Origin: Dolichospermum planctonicum
GTDB lineage: Bacteria > Cyanobacteriota > Cyanobacteriia > Cyanobacteriales > Nostocaceae
Direction: 5' to 3'
DNA: 64,000 nucleotides
Assembly: GCF_005402965.1 (NCBI RefSeq)
Contig: NZ_BJCF01000013.1
Location: forward strand, 27,855-91,854
Shown: one piece after another, positions 36,809-46,433 of the stretch
How the letters are laid out: each line of letters opens with the position of its first letter
Position numbering within the stretch: position 1 is the first letter of the stretch
Program-made: the position numbers and the translations under genes
Notes under the pieces: generated by a model
What the model was told of the DNA's origin: nothing
What the model saw: only the letters and a program-made list of their open reading frames with translations
Database searches by the model: none

Positions 36809-37432
36809 ATGGTGCTGATTTTTAAAGAAAATTCCCATCGAAATAGACATACCAATAGGGCCTTAAATCAGCTACTGTTGACAGGTAAATCTTTAGGGTT
36901 TATGGCTTGCATATTAGCCTTATTCATCTGGTGGGGGTGTAAAGCTGTACAAAACCAGTTTATACAACCACAAGCAATATTAGTTTTAGGCGGTTCTACT
37001 CGCCTGTTAGAAAGGGAAAAGTTTACAGCTAAATTAGCCCATCAATATCCAAATATACCGATTTGGATTTCTGGGGGTAGTCCACCTCAGCATACCAAAA
37101 AAATATTTGCTAGTGCAGGAGTTGATCCCCGTCGTTTAAATTTAGATTATGAAGCTGTAGACACAGTTACTAATTTCACTACTTTAGTAGATGAATTGCG
37201 CTCTCGTGGTATAAAAAGTGTTTATTTAATTACATCTGACTTTCATATGCGTCGTGCTTGCGTAGTTGGTGAAATTGTTTTAGGTAGTCGAGGCATGAAT
37301 TTTAAACCCGTATCAGTTCCTTCAAAAAATTCACCAGAACCCATTCAAAAATCTATTCGAGATGGTGCTAGGGCAGTTATTTGGGTAGCTACAGGTTATA
37401 CAGGTGCTAATCATGGTAAAAATAAACCCTAA
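36809..37432 (+). CDS. YdcF/ElyC family protein
   Basis: A 207-aa protein with an N-terminal membrane helix (GFMACILALFIWWGCKAV) and a DUF218 domain: AILVLGGSTRL, WISGGSPP, DTVTNFTTLVDELRS and TSDFHMRRACVV. Family members have been tied to cell-envelope homeostasis. Stands alone. Confidence 0.87.
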   Translation: MVLIFKENSHRNRHTNRALNQLLLTGKSLGFMACILALFIWWGCKAVQNQFIQPQAILVLGGSTRLLEREKFTAKLAHQYPNIPIWISGGSPPQHTKKIFASAGVDPRRLNLDYEAVDTVTNFTTLVDELRSRGIKSVYLITSDFHMRRACVVGEIVLGSRGMNFKPVSVPSKNSPEPIQKSIRDGARAVIWVATGYTGANHGKNKP

Positions 37433-37642
37433 TACTGACCCCAAGTCAACAGTCAAAAGTAATAAGTCGCTGTTCCCGTAAGATTGCTAGCGATTGAGAA
37501 TGGTTGGTTTATTTACGCCAACCCGAACTAGTAGATCAGAACAGAATTAGAATTAAAAATCCCAAATTTTCAATTATCCCCAATTCCCAATATCACCACA
37601 ATTTGATACCCTAGCTTAAACAGTTTTGAGAAAAGTGAAAGC

Positions 37643-38806
37643 GTGGAAATTCAACTTGGGCGGGGAAAAGTGGCTCGTCGAGCCTATGGAATTGATGAAA
37701 TTGCTTTAGTCCCTGGTAACAGAACACTCGATCCGAGTTTAGCTGATACTAAATGGAAAATCGGCAAGATTGAGCGAGAAATCCCCATTATTGCCAGTGC
37801 AATGGATGGTGTAGTTGATGTAAAAATGGCTGTTCGTTTGTCCCAGTTGGGGGCATTGGGAGTAATTAATTTAGAGGGTATCCAAACTCGTTATGCTGAT
37901 CCTGAACCGATTTTAGATCGGATTGCCTCCGTGGGCAAAGACGAATTTGTGAGCCTGATGCAAGAACTATATGCCGAACCAATAAAGCCGGAATTAATTG
38001 AAAAACGTATTCAGGAAATTAAACAACAAGGCGGTATTGCGGCGGTTAGTGCGACTCCAGCAGGTGCAAGCAAATATGGTGAGGTAGCAGCATCTTCAGG
38101 GGCAGATTTATTTTTTATCCAAGCTACAGTAGTTTCTACTGATCATCTATCGCCAGAATCTGTTACTCCCCTTAATTTAGAGGAATTTTGCCGCTCTATG
38201 CCCATTCCTGTGGCCTTGGGGAATTGCGTCACTTATGAAGTCACACTGGAATTAATGAAAGCTGGTGCAGCAGCAGTATTAGTGGGTATTGGACCTGGTG
38301 CAGCTTGTACCTCTCGCGGAGTCCTGGGCGTGGGCGTACCTCAAGCTACTGCGATCGCTGATTGTACAGCCGCTAGAGACGATTATTACCAAGAAACCGG
38401 AAAATATATTCCTATCATCGCTGATGGTGGTTTAATCACCGGTGGAGACATCTGTAAATGTATTGCCTGTGGTGCAGACGGTGTGATGATTGGTTCTCCC
38501 TTTGCTAGAGCCGCAGAAGCCCCTGGCCGGGGTTATCATTGGGGCATGGCAACTCCTAGCCCCGTATTGCCTCGTGGAACTCGGATTCGCGTTGGTACTA
38601 CCGGAACGCTAGAACAAATACTCACAGGTCCTGCTGGCTTAGATGACGGTACTCATAACCTTTTAGGAGCTTTAAAAACCAGCATGGGAACTTTAGGCGC
38701 TAAAAACATTAAAGAAATGCAGCAAGTTGAAGTCGTCATTGCTCCTTCTCTGTTAACCGAAGGCAAGGTTTACCAAAAAGCCCAACAGTTGGGTATGGGT
38801 AAATAA
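37643..38806 (+). CDS. guaB3: GuaB3 family IMP dehydrogenase-related protein
   Basis: A 387-aa TIM-barrel protein of the IMPDH/GMPR family with the catalytic-cysteine loop GIGPGAACTSRGVLG and no CBS domains, as in the GuaB3 group common in cyanobacteria and actinobacteria. The N-terminus (EIQLGRGKVARRAYGIDEIA) is diagnostic for that group. From memory, a cyanobacterial member was found to lack IMPDH activity and act like a GMP reductase; annotation as IMPDH should be treated with care. Start is GTG 37643. Confidence 0.9.
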   Translation: MEIQLGRGKVARRAYGIDEIALVPGNRTLDPSLADTKWKIGKIEREIPIIASAMDGVVDVKMAVRLSQLGALGVINLEGIQTRYADPEPILDRIASVGKDEFVSLMQELYAEPIKPELIEKRIQEIKQQGGIAAVSATPAGASKYGEVAASSGADLFFIQATVVSTDHLSPESVTPLNLEEFCRSMPIPVALGNCVTYEVTLELMKAGAAAVLVGIGPGAACTSRGVLGVGVPQATAIADCTAARDDYYQETGKYIPIIADGGLITGGDICKCIACGADGVMIGSPFARAAEAPGRGYHWGMATPSPVLPRGTRIRVGTTGTLEQILTGPAGLDDGTHNLLGALKTSMGTLGAKNIKEMQQVEVVIAPSLLTEGKVYQKAQQLGMGK

Positions 38807-39138
38807 CTCATTCATGTCATTGGTCATGGGTAAGGGCTTTATCCTGACTTCTGACTTCTGACTCCTAACGCTGTAACAACTCCAAAAACTTTTCTAGTAG
38901 TCTAAAGAATGACTGGAAAAATCACATATCTAGCCTACAATAGAGATGGCGGAGACAAATGTTTCCGTTCACTCCTCACACCACACTCCGCCCGGACTAT
39001 TGTTCGGGCGGTTCCTTATGTTGGACATGAATTTTCTAATTTCTTTGCAAATACTCATCCTTAAACTCAAAGAGGAGGTTTTTGCTGTGGTAGAATTTTC
39101 ACCAACCTCGGAAATATCTTATGTAAAGGTTTTTAGGT
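38807..39138 (+). other. Leader region of trxA
   Basis: Contains a heptamer-like ctgactt repeat (38844-38864), the 9-bp hairpin at 38988-39011 and a short reading frame with a strong ribosome site (39087-39176). The remainder presumably holds the trxA promoter. Confidence 0.5.
38988..39011 (+). promoter_or_regulatory. GC-rich hairpin in trxA leader
   Basis: ccgcccgga and ttcgggcgg pair over nine positions (one G-T) around ctattg. No T-run follows, so it is more likely a leader stem or mRNA stabiliser than a terminator. Confidence 0.5.
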
Positions 39139-39176
39139 ATGTCAGCAGCAGCACAAGTTACAGATTCTACGTTTAA
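39087..39176 (+). CDS. Short upstream reading frame overlapping trxA
   Basis: GTG 39087 has a near-perfect ribosome site, gaggagg, eight bases before it, and opens a 29-aa frame ([20 protein letters not shown], then SSTSYRFYV) that ends at 39176, 38 bases inside trxA in another frame. The trxA ATG itself has only aagg upstream. This arrangement fits translational control by a leader peptide, but the peptide could also be chance. Confidence 0.4.
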   Translation: MVEFSPTSEISYVKVFRYVSSSTSYRFYV

Positions 39177-39462
39177 GCAAGAAGTAATCGACAGCGAAGT
39201 ACCCGTATTAGTTGACTTCTGGGCTCCTTGGTGCGGTCCATGCCGCATGGTAGCTCCTGTTGTCGAAGAAATTGCCGCTCAGTACGAAGGAAAATTAAAA
39301 GTTGTGAAAATGAATACTGATGAAAATCCCAAAATTGCTAGTGAGTACGGTATTCGCAGTATTCCTACATTAATGATTTTCAAAGGCGGAGTAAAAGTAG
39401 ATATGGTGGTCGGTGCTGTACCTAAAACCACTTTATCTAACACTTTGGAAAAGTATCTTTGA
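39139..39462 (+). CDS. trxA: Thioredoxin
   Basis: A 107-aa thioredoxin with the redox motif WCGPC (31-35), [13 protein letters not shown], and the cis-proline segment [11 protein letters not shown]. Length and sequence are those of the m-type thioredoxin of cyanobacteria, a general disulfide reductant for enzymes of carbon and nitrogen metabolism. Cys-32 and Cys-35 are the active pair. Confidence 0.96.
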   Translation: MSAAAQVTDSTFKQEVIDSEVPVLVDFWAPWCGPCRMVAPVVEEIAAQYEGKLKVVKMNTDENPKIASEYGIRSIPTLMIFKGGVKVDMVVGAVPKTTLSNTLEKYL

Positions 39463-39514
39463 AGCTCAATAGACAACAAACTTCTTTTGAGTTATTCATT
39501 GACAAATGAATTAC

Positions 39515-39546
39515 GGGACAAACTTGGTGCGTCCCCTCTCTTTTTT
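39515..39546 (+). terminator. trxA terminator
   Basis: gggac-aaacttggtgc-gtccc followed by cctctctttttt, 50 bases after the stop. Confidence 0.75.
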
Positions 39547-39685
39547 CAACTACAAAAAAGTCTAGGGACAGTACCATTTTTATGTATCTGGTCAAGATAT
39601 TAACAATTACTCTTTTCCCCCTTGAATTAGATAACTACCAACTTGGATTATATTACAATGTGATGCCATTATTGCGGCTTTAACC

Positions 39686-40756
39686 ATGACCTCTGAAGCG
39701 TCTTTTTCTCCATTAGATTCTCTGCAAGCGGATATTGCTGAGTTAATAGATCGTTTACCGACACTAAAACATCGGCAATTTATTCAGCAGTCCCTATCTA
39801 CAATTTTGCGTCTTGCGGATAGTGACATTGAACGTCTTGATTGGAAAATACTATCTGCTGCTTTAGTAGATATGGAACGTGGTTTTCAGTTATTTTATCA
39901 CTACCGTCATATACGTAAAATTACTATTTTTGGTTCTGCCCGTCTAGCACCAGAAACACCAGCATACCAAATGGCCGTTGCATTTAGTCGCGCTGTTTCC
40001 CAGCTAGGATTTATGATTATGACTGGTGGTGGTGGTGGAATTATGCAAGCTGGTCAGGAAGGCGCTGGAAGAGACAATTCCTTTGGTTTAAATATTCAGT
40101 TACCTTTTGAACAACAAGCTAACCCCGTCATTCACGGTGATACTAAACTAATTAACTTTAAATATTTCTTTACCCGGAAATTATTTCTTTTAAAAGAAAG
40201 TGATGCTGTAGCTTTGTTTCCCGGTGGTTTTGGGACTCAAGACGAGGCTTTCGAATGTATGACATTAAGCCAAACAGGTAAATTTGGTCCAGTTCCTTTA
40301 GTATTAATTGATCAACCGGGAGGTGATTATTGGCGCTCCTGGAGTCAGTATATTGATGAGAAATTGGTAAAGACAGGGCTTGTTAGTCCTGATGATCCTA
40401 GTTTATACACAATTACAGATAATCTAGAAGTTGCCTGTAATGCTATTACTAGTTTTTACCAAATTTATCATTCTAGTCGTTATGTTGGTGATCAGTTGGT
40501 GATCCGGTTGCGAGAAGATCTATCAGATGATCAAGTAGAAGCACTTAATACTAACTTTAGTGATATCCTGGTAACGGGCAAAATTGTCAAAAGTCAAGCA
40601 TTACCCCAAGAAGGACAAGATGAAACATCTAATTTACCCCGCTTAGTTTTATATTTTAATCAACGAGATTTAGGGCGTTTATATCAAATGATTGGAGTAA
40701 TTAATCAAGTGGTAATTCCTACTCCAGAGGAAGCAGCACATCCAGAAAGAAAATAG
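39686..40756 (+). CDS. LOG family protein (TIGR00730-like)
   Basis: A 356-aa protein with the Rossmann-like LOG motifs: MIMTGGGGGIMQAGQEGAGR and FPGGFGTQDEAFE (PGGxGTxxE). Family members release free cytokinin bases from riboside monophosphates or act as nucleotide hydrolases. This one is longer than typical LOG (about 190 aa), with extra N- and C-terminal domains as in a conserved cyanobacterial group. Old name: lysine decarboxylase-like. Confidence 0.88.
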   Translation: MTSEASFSPLDSLQADIAELIDRLPTLKHRQFIQQSLSTILRLADSDIERLDWKILSAALVDMERGFQLFYHYRHIRKITIFGSARLAPETPAYQMAVAFSRAVSQLGFMIMTGGGGGIMQAGQEGAGRDNSFGLNIQLPFEQQANPVIHGDTKLINFKYFFTRKLFLLKESDAVALFPGGFGTQDEAFECMTLSQTGKFGPVPLVLIDQPGGDYWRSWSQYIDEKLVKTGLVSPDDPSLYTITDNLEVACNAITSFYQIYHSSRYVGDQLVIRLREDLSDDQVEALNTNFSDILVTGKIVKSQALPQEGQDETSNLPRLVLYFNQRDLGRLYQMIGVINQVVIPTPEEAAHPERK

Positions 40757-41182
40757 ACTACGGGAATCTATTAATTAGTCAAAATATGGCAGCAAATAGG
40801 GAATAAACAAAAAAGGTGAACTCATATCATGTAATGTGATTGACTTAAAAATATGTAATAATACTAATTATTATGACTTAATACTGATAAATATAATCAG
40901 GCTTGTATATTAGTAGATGTGATTAGGAAAAGAGGAAACAAGGAATAGGAAATAGAGACTAATTACGTAGATATAGCGCACAGAGTAGTCTTGATTGGGA
41001 ATTAGGAACTACTGCGATTTTTACATCTCACGCAAAGGCGCAAAGGCTCGAAGGAAGACAGGAATAGGAAAATAACCGTATGGTTAAAATACAGCAGATT
41101 TCATCTGATACCTGGCGTGGCGTATTACGTTAGTAGATTACTTGAATGATTCACAAAAAAAATAAAATAGAGGAATTTAACT
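40757..41182. other. Intergenic region with gcaaagg repeat
   Basis: No gene. Carries acgcaaaggcgcaaagg (41030-41047), a dispersed motif also seen near 57288 and, inverted, near 15910. Confidence 0.5.
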
Positions 41183-42502
41183 ATGCTGGAATTATTAGGA
41201 TCAGGTTTGTTTTCTCTGTGGCTAGAAATGGCTAAGGTACAAATTCAACCTCTAGAAGCCTTGAGTGTACTGGCTTGGCAAGGTAGCCCTAGCTTCATTA
41301 TTGTCCCTGATCCTAGCCCGGCCGGAGCTATAACCGTACAAGAATATCTCAAGGGTTTAATTACATCAAAATTAATTGACCAAAATCTCATGTCCTCTCA
41401 GGGGATTTGGTTACAGTCGGGACCGATGTTAATGGCTAACCATCAAGGTACTATACCTTTACCCGCTGCTTCTTTAACTAAAATTGCTACTTCCTTAGCG
41501 GCTTTTAAAACTTGGGGACCAAATCACCAGTTTCAGACCTTAGTTAGTAGCACTGGACCGGTGGTAAATGGGGTGGTACAGGGCGATTTAGTGATTACTG
41601 GTACTGGTGATCCTATGTTTGTTGGGGAAGAGGCCATCGCGCTGGGAAATACTCTGAATAAAATGGGTATTAAGCAGGTAAAGGGAAATTTAATCATTAC
41701 TGGTGCTTTTGCGATGAATTTCCAACGCAATCCAATACTCGCGGGTCAATTACTCAAACAAGCACTAAATCACCGTACTTGGTCTCGTTCTGTGGTTTTC
41801 CAATATTCTGTTATGCCCAAGGGAACACCTAAACCCCAAGTTATTATTGCTGGTAATATCAAGGTAGACCCTCAACCGAAAGTAGGACAAACTTTGCTGG
41901 TACGTCATCTTTCCTTACCTTTGCAAAAAATAATTAAGGAAATGAATGTTTTTAGTAATAACGATATTGCGGAAATGTTGGCTGAATCTGTGGGAGGTGC
42001 TGATGTAGTTAGTTCTACAGCAGCCCAACTTGCTGGAGTCTCGAAGTCAGAAATTCTCCTCATTAATGGTTCTGGTTTGGGTAAGGAAAATCGGATTTCT
42101 CCCAGAGCCGTTTGTGCTATATTTATGGCATTGCAACGTGAAGCTAGTTCTTATCAGTTGACTTTAGCTGATTTATTTCCGACCTCGGGACTGGATAACC
42201 GAGGTACAATACACTCTCGACATATGCCCAAGGCAACCGTGATGAAAACTGGTACTCTTAATGATGTTAGTGCTTTAGCAGGAGTTGTACCTACACGCGA
42301 TCGCGGTTTGGTTTGGTTTACAATTATTAACCGTGGTGGAAATATATCCGCTTTTCGGGCTGAACAAGATAAACTTCTCCAACATTTAGAAAAAGAATTA
42401 GAAGTATCTACGGATATTCCCCCTACCCTTGTCCCTCATTTAGATAATTCTTTACCAAATTTTGGTGCAGCTAATCGCAATGAGATTTTGTATAGAGGTT
42501 AG
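41183..42502 (+). CDS. dacB: D-alanyl-D-alanine carboxypeptidase/endopeptidase (PBP4, family S13)
   Basis: A 439-aa penicillin-binding protein. S97 and K100 in PAASLTKIA form SxxK; SNN is in VFSNNDIAEMLAE; KTGTLNDVS gives KTG. A weakly hydrophobic N-terminus (LELLGSGLFSLWLEMA) may direct export. It trims or cuts peptidoglycan peptides in the periplasm. gaggaat before the ATG supports the start. Confidence 0.92.
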   Translation: MLELLGSGLFSLWLEMAKVQIQPLEALSVLAWQGSPSFIIVPDPSPAGAITVQEYLKGLITSKLIDQNLMSSQGIWLQSGPMLMANHQGTIPLPAASLTKIATSLAAFKTWGPNHQFQTLVSSTGPVVNGVVQGDLVITGTGDPMFVGEEAIALGNTLNKMGIKQVKGNLIITGAFAMNFQRNPILAGQLLKQALNHRTWSRSVVFQYSVMPKGTPKPQVIIAGNIKVDPQPKVGQTLLVRHLSLPLQKIIKEMNVFSNNDIAEMLAESVGGADVVSSTAAQLAGVSKSEILLINGSGLGKENRISPRAVCAIFMALQREASSYQLTLADLFPTSGLDNRGTIHSRHMPKATVMKTGTLNDVSALAGVVPTRDRGLVWFTIINRGGNISAFRAEQDKLLQHLEKELEVSTDIPPTLVPHLDNSLPNFGAANRNEILYRG

Positions 42503-42742
42503 CTGTCCGTTGTCTGTTTTTAGGTAGAAGTTAATACGATTTTTAGCGTTTATAAACTGCGTCTACATAGAAAAAACCTAATTTTTTCATGATTTCACCC
42601 AGGTGGACTTAGCTTGTGTAGTAGCGTATCCCTTAGTGAAGCCATAAGCTCTTTTATATTCGCCCATAGGGTGCCATATACTGTTAAAACATCCTCTCAG
42701 GAGAAGGAAGCCAGAGAAGATGATTTCTGCTCAACTTCCTTA

Positions 42743-43987
42743 TTACCTATTTTCCTGGGGGATAATTTCTGTGATTACTTTCTGTCCAGAATTACCACCT
42801 TTAACGACAATATTTTCTGTTTCTAAATTACCGACCGCTGTTGCTCCTTGAAAAGTTAATTTTGGTGCAACTTGATGATAAATTACATTTCCTTGGGCTT
42901 CTAACAATTTTTTATTTAAATACCAAGTCAATTGATTTGATTTTAAAGACTGACTACGTTGTCCAACTGCATTGACATTACCAGTGAGATAGACAGTGTT
43001 TTCTGGTATGTTCATTTTTCCTTGATTAGCAGTGACAGTTAGATTCTCAGCAGCTTTGAAGACACGAATGGGAGAATTGGTGGTGATATTTTCCTTCTGA
43101 ATATTCCAGGTTATAGAGTTACTAGTAATTTGCATTAGCGGATCTATTAACTCTAATTTGGCCTGTGGTTGGAGAATTGCAATTTGAGTTTTTAAGTTAA
43201 TTTCGGCGGCATTAGCTTGACTGCGGCCAGAGATTTTGTTATCTTTATATCCTTCTATTTGGATAGGGCGATCGCTAAATAATTTATCCTCTTTAATCTG
43301 CCATATTAAATGCTCAGTTCGCATTTGTAACTGTGGATCTGTAGATTTTGCTACTACTCCTCCTGAAAATTCTACCCGTTGTTCACGAGTTTTTACCTTA
43401 GCTTCTTGGGCTGTTGCTTGTAATTGTTTATGGCTACCATTTAACTGATTACGGACAATTAATAAATCTTCTTGAGGTCGCCATTCTAACTCATTACCCT
43501 GAAAAACAATACCATTACGGGGGTCACTAGCCACAATTTTACCTTGAAGAAAAAGTTGCTTACCATCTTGCTTAATGTCAGCTTTTTCTGCTTTAATTTG
43601 ATAGACAACTTTTCCGTCTTGGTAGAGTTCCCCTTGAGGACTTTCCGCTTCACCCATTTGTTTATCTGTAGTGTATTTTGCCTTTTTGGCTTTCACTTTC
43701 CAAATCGGCCTCCCTACCTGATCAAATTGTTCTAAATCCACACCAAAAAAAGTTAACTTAGTTTCGTCTTCTCTTGGAGATGAAGTATTAGTTTTTGATT
43801 GGTTAGGTGTAGATGGATTACTACAAGCAGATAACCATAACCCTAAGAACAATGATAAAGACAGGTAAACCCAATTTGTTCGTAATCTAAACTGTGAAAA
43901 TGAATAGAAGTGGGGGGAACGATGTTTACTTCCCCGCTGACGTTTTGAGTTTTGTCTTCCATTCTCCCTGTCTTGTGAATATTGCAT
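42743..43987 (-). CDS. lptC: LptC-like LPS export protein, lipobox variant
   Basis: A 414-aa protein. A basic Arg/Ser-rich start is followed by a membrane/lipoprotein segment (WVYLSLSLFLGLWLSACSNP) with LSAC as lipobox, then repeated beta-strand units (LTFFGVDLEQFDQVGRPIWK ... ) of the LptC/OstA fold. It should form part of the LPS transport bridge. Much longer than E. coli LptC (191 aa), as usual for cyanobacteria. It begins where the NYN gene ends (1-base overlap), so they are translated together. Confidence 0.85.
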   Translation of the reverse strand: MQYSQDRENGRQNSKRQRGSKHRSPHFYSFSQFRLRTNWVYLSLSLFLGLWLSACSNPSTPNQSKTNTSSPREDETKLTFFGVDLEQFDQVGRPIWKVKAKKAKYTTDKQMGEAESPQGELYQDGKVVYQIKAEKADIKQDGKQLFLQGKIVASDPRNGIVFQGNELEWRPQEDLLIVRNQLNGSHKQLQATAQEAKVKTREQRVEFSGGVVAKSTDPQLQMRTEHLIWQIKEDKLFSDRPIQIEGYKDNKISGRSQANAAEINLKTQIAILQPQAKLELIDPLMQITSNSITWNIQKENITTNSPIRVFKAAENLTVTANQGKMNIPENTVYLTGNVNAVGQRSQSLKSNQLTWYLNKKLLEAQGNVIYHQVAPKLTFQGATAVGNLETENIVVKGGNSGQKVITEIIPQENR

Positions 43988-44625
43988 TACTCTGGAAATT
44001 CTAGATGTCTATCACTACCTCTAGGATCGTCTAAAAAGCCCATACTAGACAATGGCCGATATGGGTAACTTTGACGGGGAGTTTTTTGAATATCTTCTTT
44101 GATAGCTTCTAAATCAATATAGCGATCGCTAACATTAATTAAACTATCACTAGTCATAGATCGCAAACTCACCACCTCTACCCTAACACCACGATAGCTG
44201 ACAGAATTGACAGCATAAGCTAAATCGCCATCACCGCTGACTAAAACTGCGGTATCATAGGAATCAACTAAAGCCATCATATCAACAGCTATTTCCACAT
44301 CTAGGTTAGCTTTTTTAGAACCATCTGGTAATTGTACCAAATCCTTAGCAATGACTCTATAACCATTGCGACGCATCCACAATAAAAAGCCCTGTTGCTT
44401 CTCATTTGTCCGGTCTACCCCTGTGTAGAAAAAAGCCCGTAATAGCCTTGATCCACCAGTTAAACGGCACAATAACTTAGTATAATCAATTTCGATTCCT
44501 AGTTGTAGTGCTGCATAAAATAAGTTTGAGCCGTCAATAAAGATAGCTACCCGTCCCCGATTTTCCAAAACTTGTTCTGGCGTAAATATCGAGTCGTTTT
44601 CCAAATTATTCAACATTGTTGTCAT
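43987..44625 (-). CDS. LabA-like NYN domain protein
   Basis: A 212-aa protein with a PIN-like NYN nuclease fold: FIDGSNLFYA, DVEIAVDMMALVDSYDTAVL and VSGDGDLAYAV supply the acidic residues. In Synechococcus LabA takes part in circadian output; many other cyanobacterial members are uncharacterised RNases. Stop overlaps lptC start. Confidence 0.9.
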   Translation of the reverse strand: MTTMLNNLENDSIFTPEQVLENRGRVAIFIDGSNLFYAALQLGIEIDYTKLLCRLTGGSRLLRAFFYTGVDRTNEKQQGFLLWMRRNGYRVIAKDLVQLPDGSKKANLDVEIAVDMMALVDSYDTAVLVSGDGDLAYAVNSVSYRGVRVEVVSLRSMTSDSLINVSDRYIDLEAIKEDIQKTPRQSYPYRPLSSMGFLDDPRGSDRHLEFPE

Positions 44626-44700
44626 ACCTTGTGTTGTTATTCCTGTTATGATAGAAATTTCTAACTACATAATTTGTTAGAATGGCTTATGATAAGTCTC

Positions 44701-44795
44701 CGGGGCTGATAGATCAGGAGTCATAAAATCAGCAGCGAAAAAGCCCTGATTATTGACTCATGTTCCCAACTGTCATTGGTGACAGTACAGCCCCG
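44701..44795. ncRNA. Three-stem inverted-repeat structure, candidate structured RNA
   Basis: P1: cggggctg (44701-44708) pairs with cagccccg (44788-44795). P2: gagtca (44718-44723) pairs with tgactc (44754-44759), extended by aatcag/ctgatt (44727-44732/44746-44751). P3: actgtca-ttgg-tgacagt (44769-44786). All are perfect and nest without conflict. It lies upstream of the NYN gene and 43 bases after the metG stop. Strand, transcription and family are unknown; a mobile palindrome is the alternative. Confidence 0.45.
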
Positions 44796-44837
44796 AATTG
44801 TTTTGTGAAGGAATTAGCAGTTCCCAAAATTAATCTT

Positions 44838-46433
44838 TTATTTTGATGTTTCTATCCGCTTAAAAACTGGTTTGGGTGTCCCCAATTGTTGTTTATCGGA
44901 TAATATTCCCCATGTTGAGTGGGTACAAAAAGGGGCTAAAATTGCACTTTCTTTTTGTTCATTAAAGTTGATTCCCCAGCCTAATTGCTGATAAATATCA
45001 CTGCTGATATTAGGAATAATTGGGGAGAGGAGATAAGCTGCTAGTCTCACAGATTCCAGAACCGCATATAGCACCAGTTCCACATCTTCCTGTTTACCTT
45101 GTTTATATAACGACCAAGGGGCTTGATCATCAATAAACTTGTTACTGGTTTGTACCAGAGATAAAACATAGTGACAGGCTTCATTAAAAGCTAAAGCTGT
45201 ATATGCTTGTTTCACCTTGTCTCCCAACTCTAACCCGATAATTTTTAAAGGATTTTCCGCCGGAATAGTTGCTTGGGTTATGGACGGTACTTGACTAGAG
45301 CAGTATTTCTTCACCATATTTAAAGTGCGATTTAACAAATTACCTAAATCATTCGCCAAATCTGCATTCAAAACATTAATGAACCTTATTTCATTAAAAT
45401 CGCCATCTTTCCCAAATTCGATTTCCTTAAGGAAGTAATAACGAATGGCATCACTACCATAATTTTCCACTAAAGTGATAGGATCAAGGGTATTACCCAG
45501 AGTTTTACCCATTTTTTGACCGTCTTTAGTTAAAAAACCATGTCCAAATACCCTATCTGGTAAAGGTAAACCTGCTGACATCAGCATTGCTGGCCAGTAA
45601 ACAGCATGAAAGCGTAAAATATCTTTACCAATCAAGTGGAGATTAATTGGCCACCATGTCTGTAAAGCATTAGCTAAAGTTGGTTCTGCGTCTGGTTCTA
45701 ACAATGCTGTTACATAACCCAGTAGAGCATCAAACCACACATACAATGTATGTTTAGAGTCTACAGGTACAGGAAAACCCCAGTCAAGATTTACCCGGGA
45801 AATGGAAAAATCTTGTAAACCTTGAGCGACAAAATTGAAAACTTCATTTCGTCTGCTCACAGGTTGAATAAAATCAGGGTGAGATTGGTAAAATTCCTCT
45901 AACTGAGTTTGATATTTAGACAAACGGAAGAAATAGTTCTGCTCATCCCGCCACTCCACTTCTTTGGTAGTATGGATGGGACAGCGTTTATTTTCTAGTA
46001 AATCCCGTTCTTCCTTAAATTCTTCACAGGAAACGCAGTACCAACCTTGTTGTTCTCCTTGATAGATGTCACCATTTTCCCAAACTCGCTGAAAAAACTC
46101 TTTAACTATGGCCTCGTGACGGGGTGCAGTAGTCCGACTAAAGCGATCATATTGAATATCGAGTAAATCCCACAATCTTGTAAAACTGGGAACAATTTGA
46201 TCACAAAAATCTTGCGGTGCTTTTCCTAAACTGGCTGCTGAACGCTGGATTTTTTGTCCGTGTTCATCTGTACCCGTAATTAGTAAAACTTGATTTCCCT
46301 GTAAGCGTTGAAACCGGGCTATGACATCTGCCGCTATAGTTGTATAAGCACTGCCAATATGGGGGACATCGTTGACATAATATAGCGGTGTTGTCAGTGC
46401 AAAAGTCTTTTCTGTTTTATTCACTAAATTCAT
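44838..46433 (-). CDS. metG: Methionyl-tRNA synthetase
   Basis: A 531-aa class I synthetase. HIGSAYTT (HIGH), four-cysteine-type zinc region (WYCVSCEEFKEERDLLENKR, then CPIH) and KMGKTLGN (KMSKS variant) are seen. It charges tRNA-Met. ATG 46433 is used; the upstream TTG 46448 adds only MLLLS. No dimerisation domain at the C-terminus. Confidence 0.95.
   Translation of the reverse strand: MNLVNKTEKTFALTTPLYYVNDVPHIGSAYTTIAADVIARFQRLQGNQVLLITGTDEHGQKIQRSAASLGKAPQDFCDQIVPSFTRLWDLLDIQYDRFSRTTAPRHEAIVKEFFQRVWENGDIYQGEQQGWYCVSCEEFKEERDLLENKRCPIHTTKEVEWRDEQNYFFRLSKYQTQLEEFYQSHPDFIQPVSRRNEVFNFVAQGLQDFSISRVNLDWGFPVPVDSKHTLYVWFDALLGYVTALLEPDAEPTLANALQTWWPINLHLIGKDILRFHAVYWPAMLMSAGLPLPDRVFGHGFLTKDGQKMGKTLGNTLDPITLVENYGSDAIRYYFLKEIEFGKDGDFNEIRFINVLNADLANDLGNLLNRTLNMVKKYCSSQVPSITQATIPAENPLKIIGLELGDKVKQAYTALAFNEACHYVLSLVQTSNKFIDDQAPWSLYKQGKQEDVELVLYAVLESVRLAAYLLSPIIPNISSDIYQQLGWGINFNEQKESAILAPFCTHSTWGILSDKQQLGTPKPVFKRIETSK

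Noticed and set aside
38946..39176. A 76-aa protein upstream of trxA
   Set aside because: The first part runs through the GC-rich hairpin and has no ribosome site; only the frame from GTG 39087 has a credible start.
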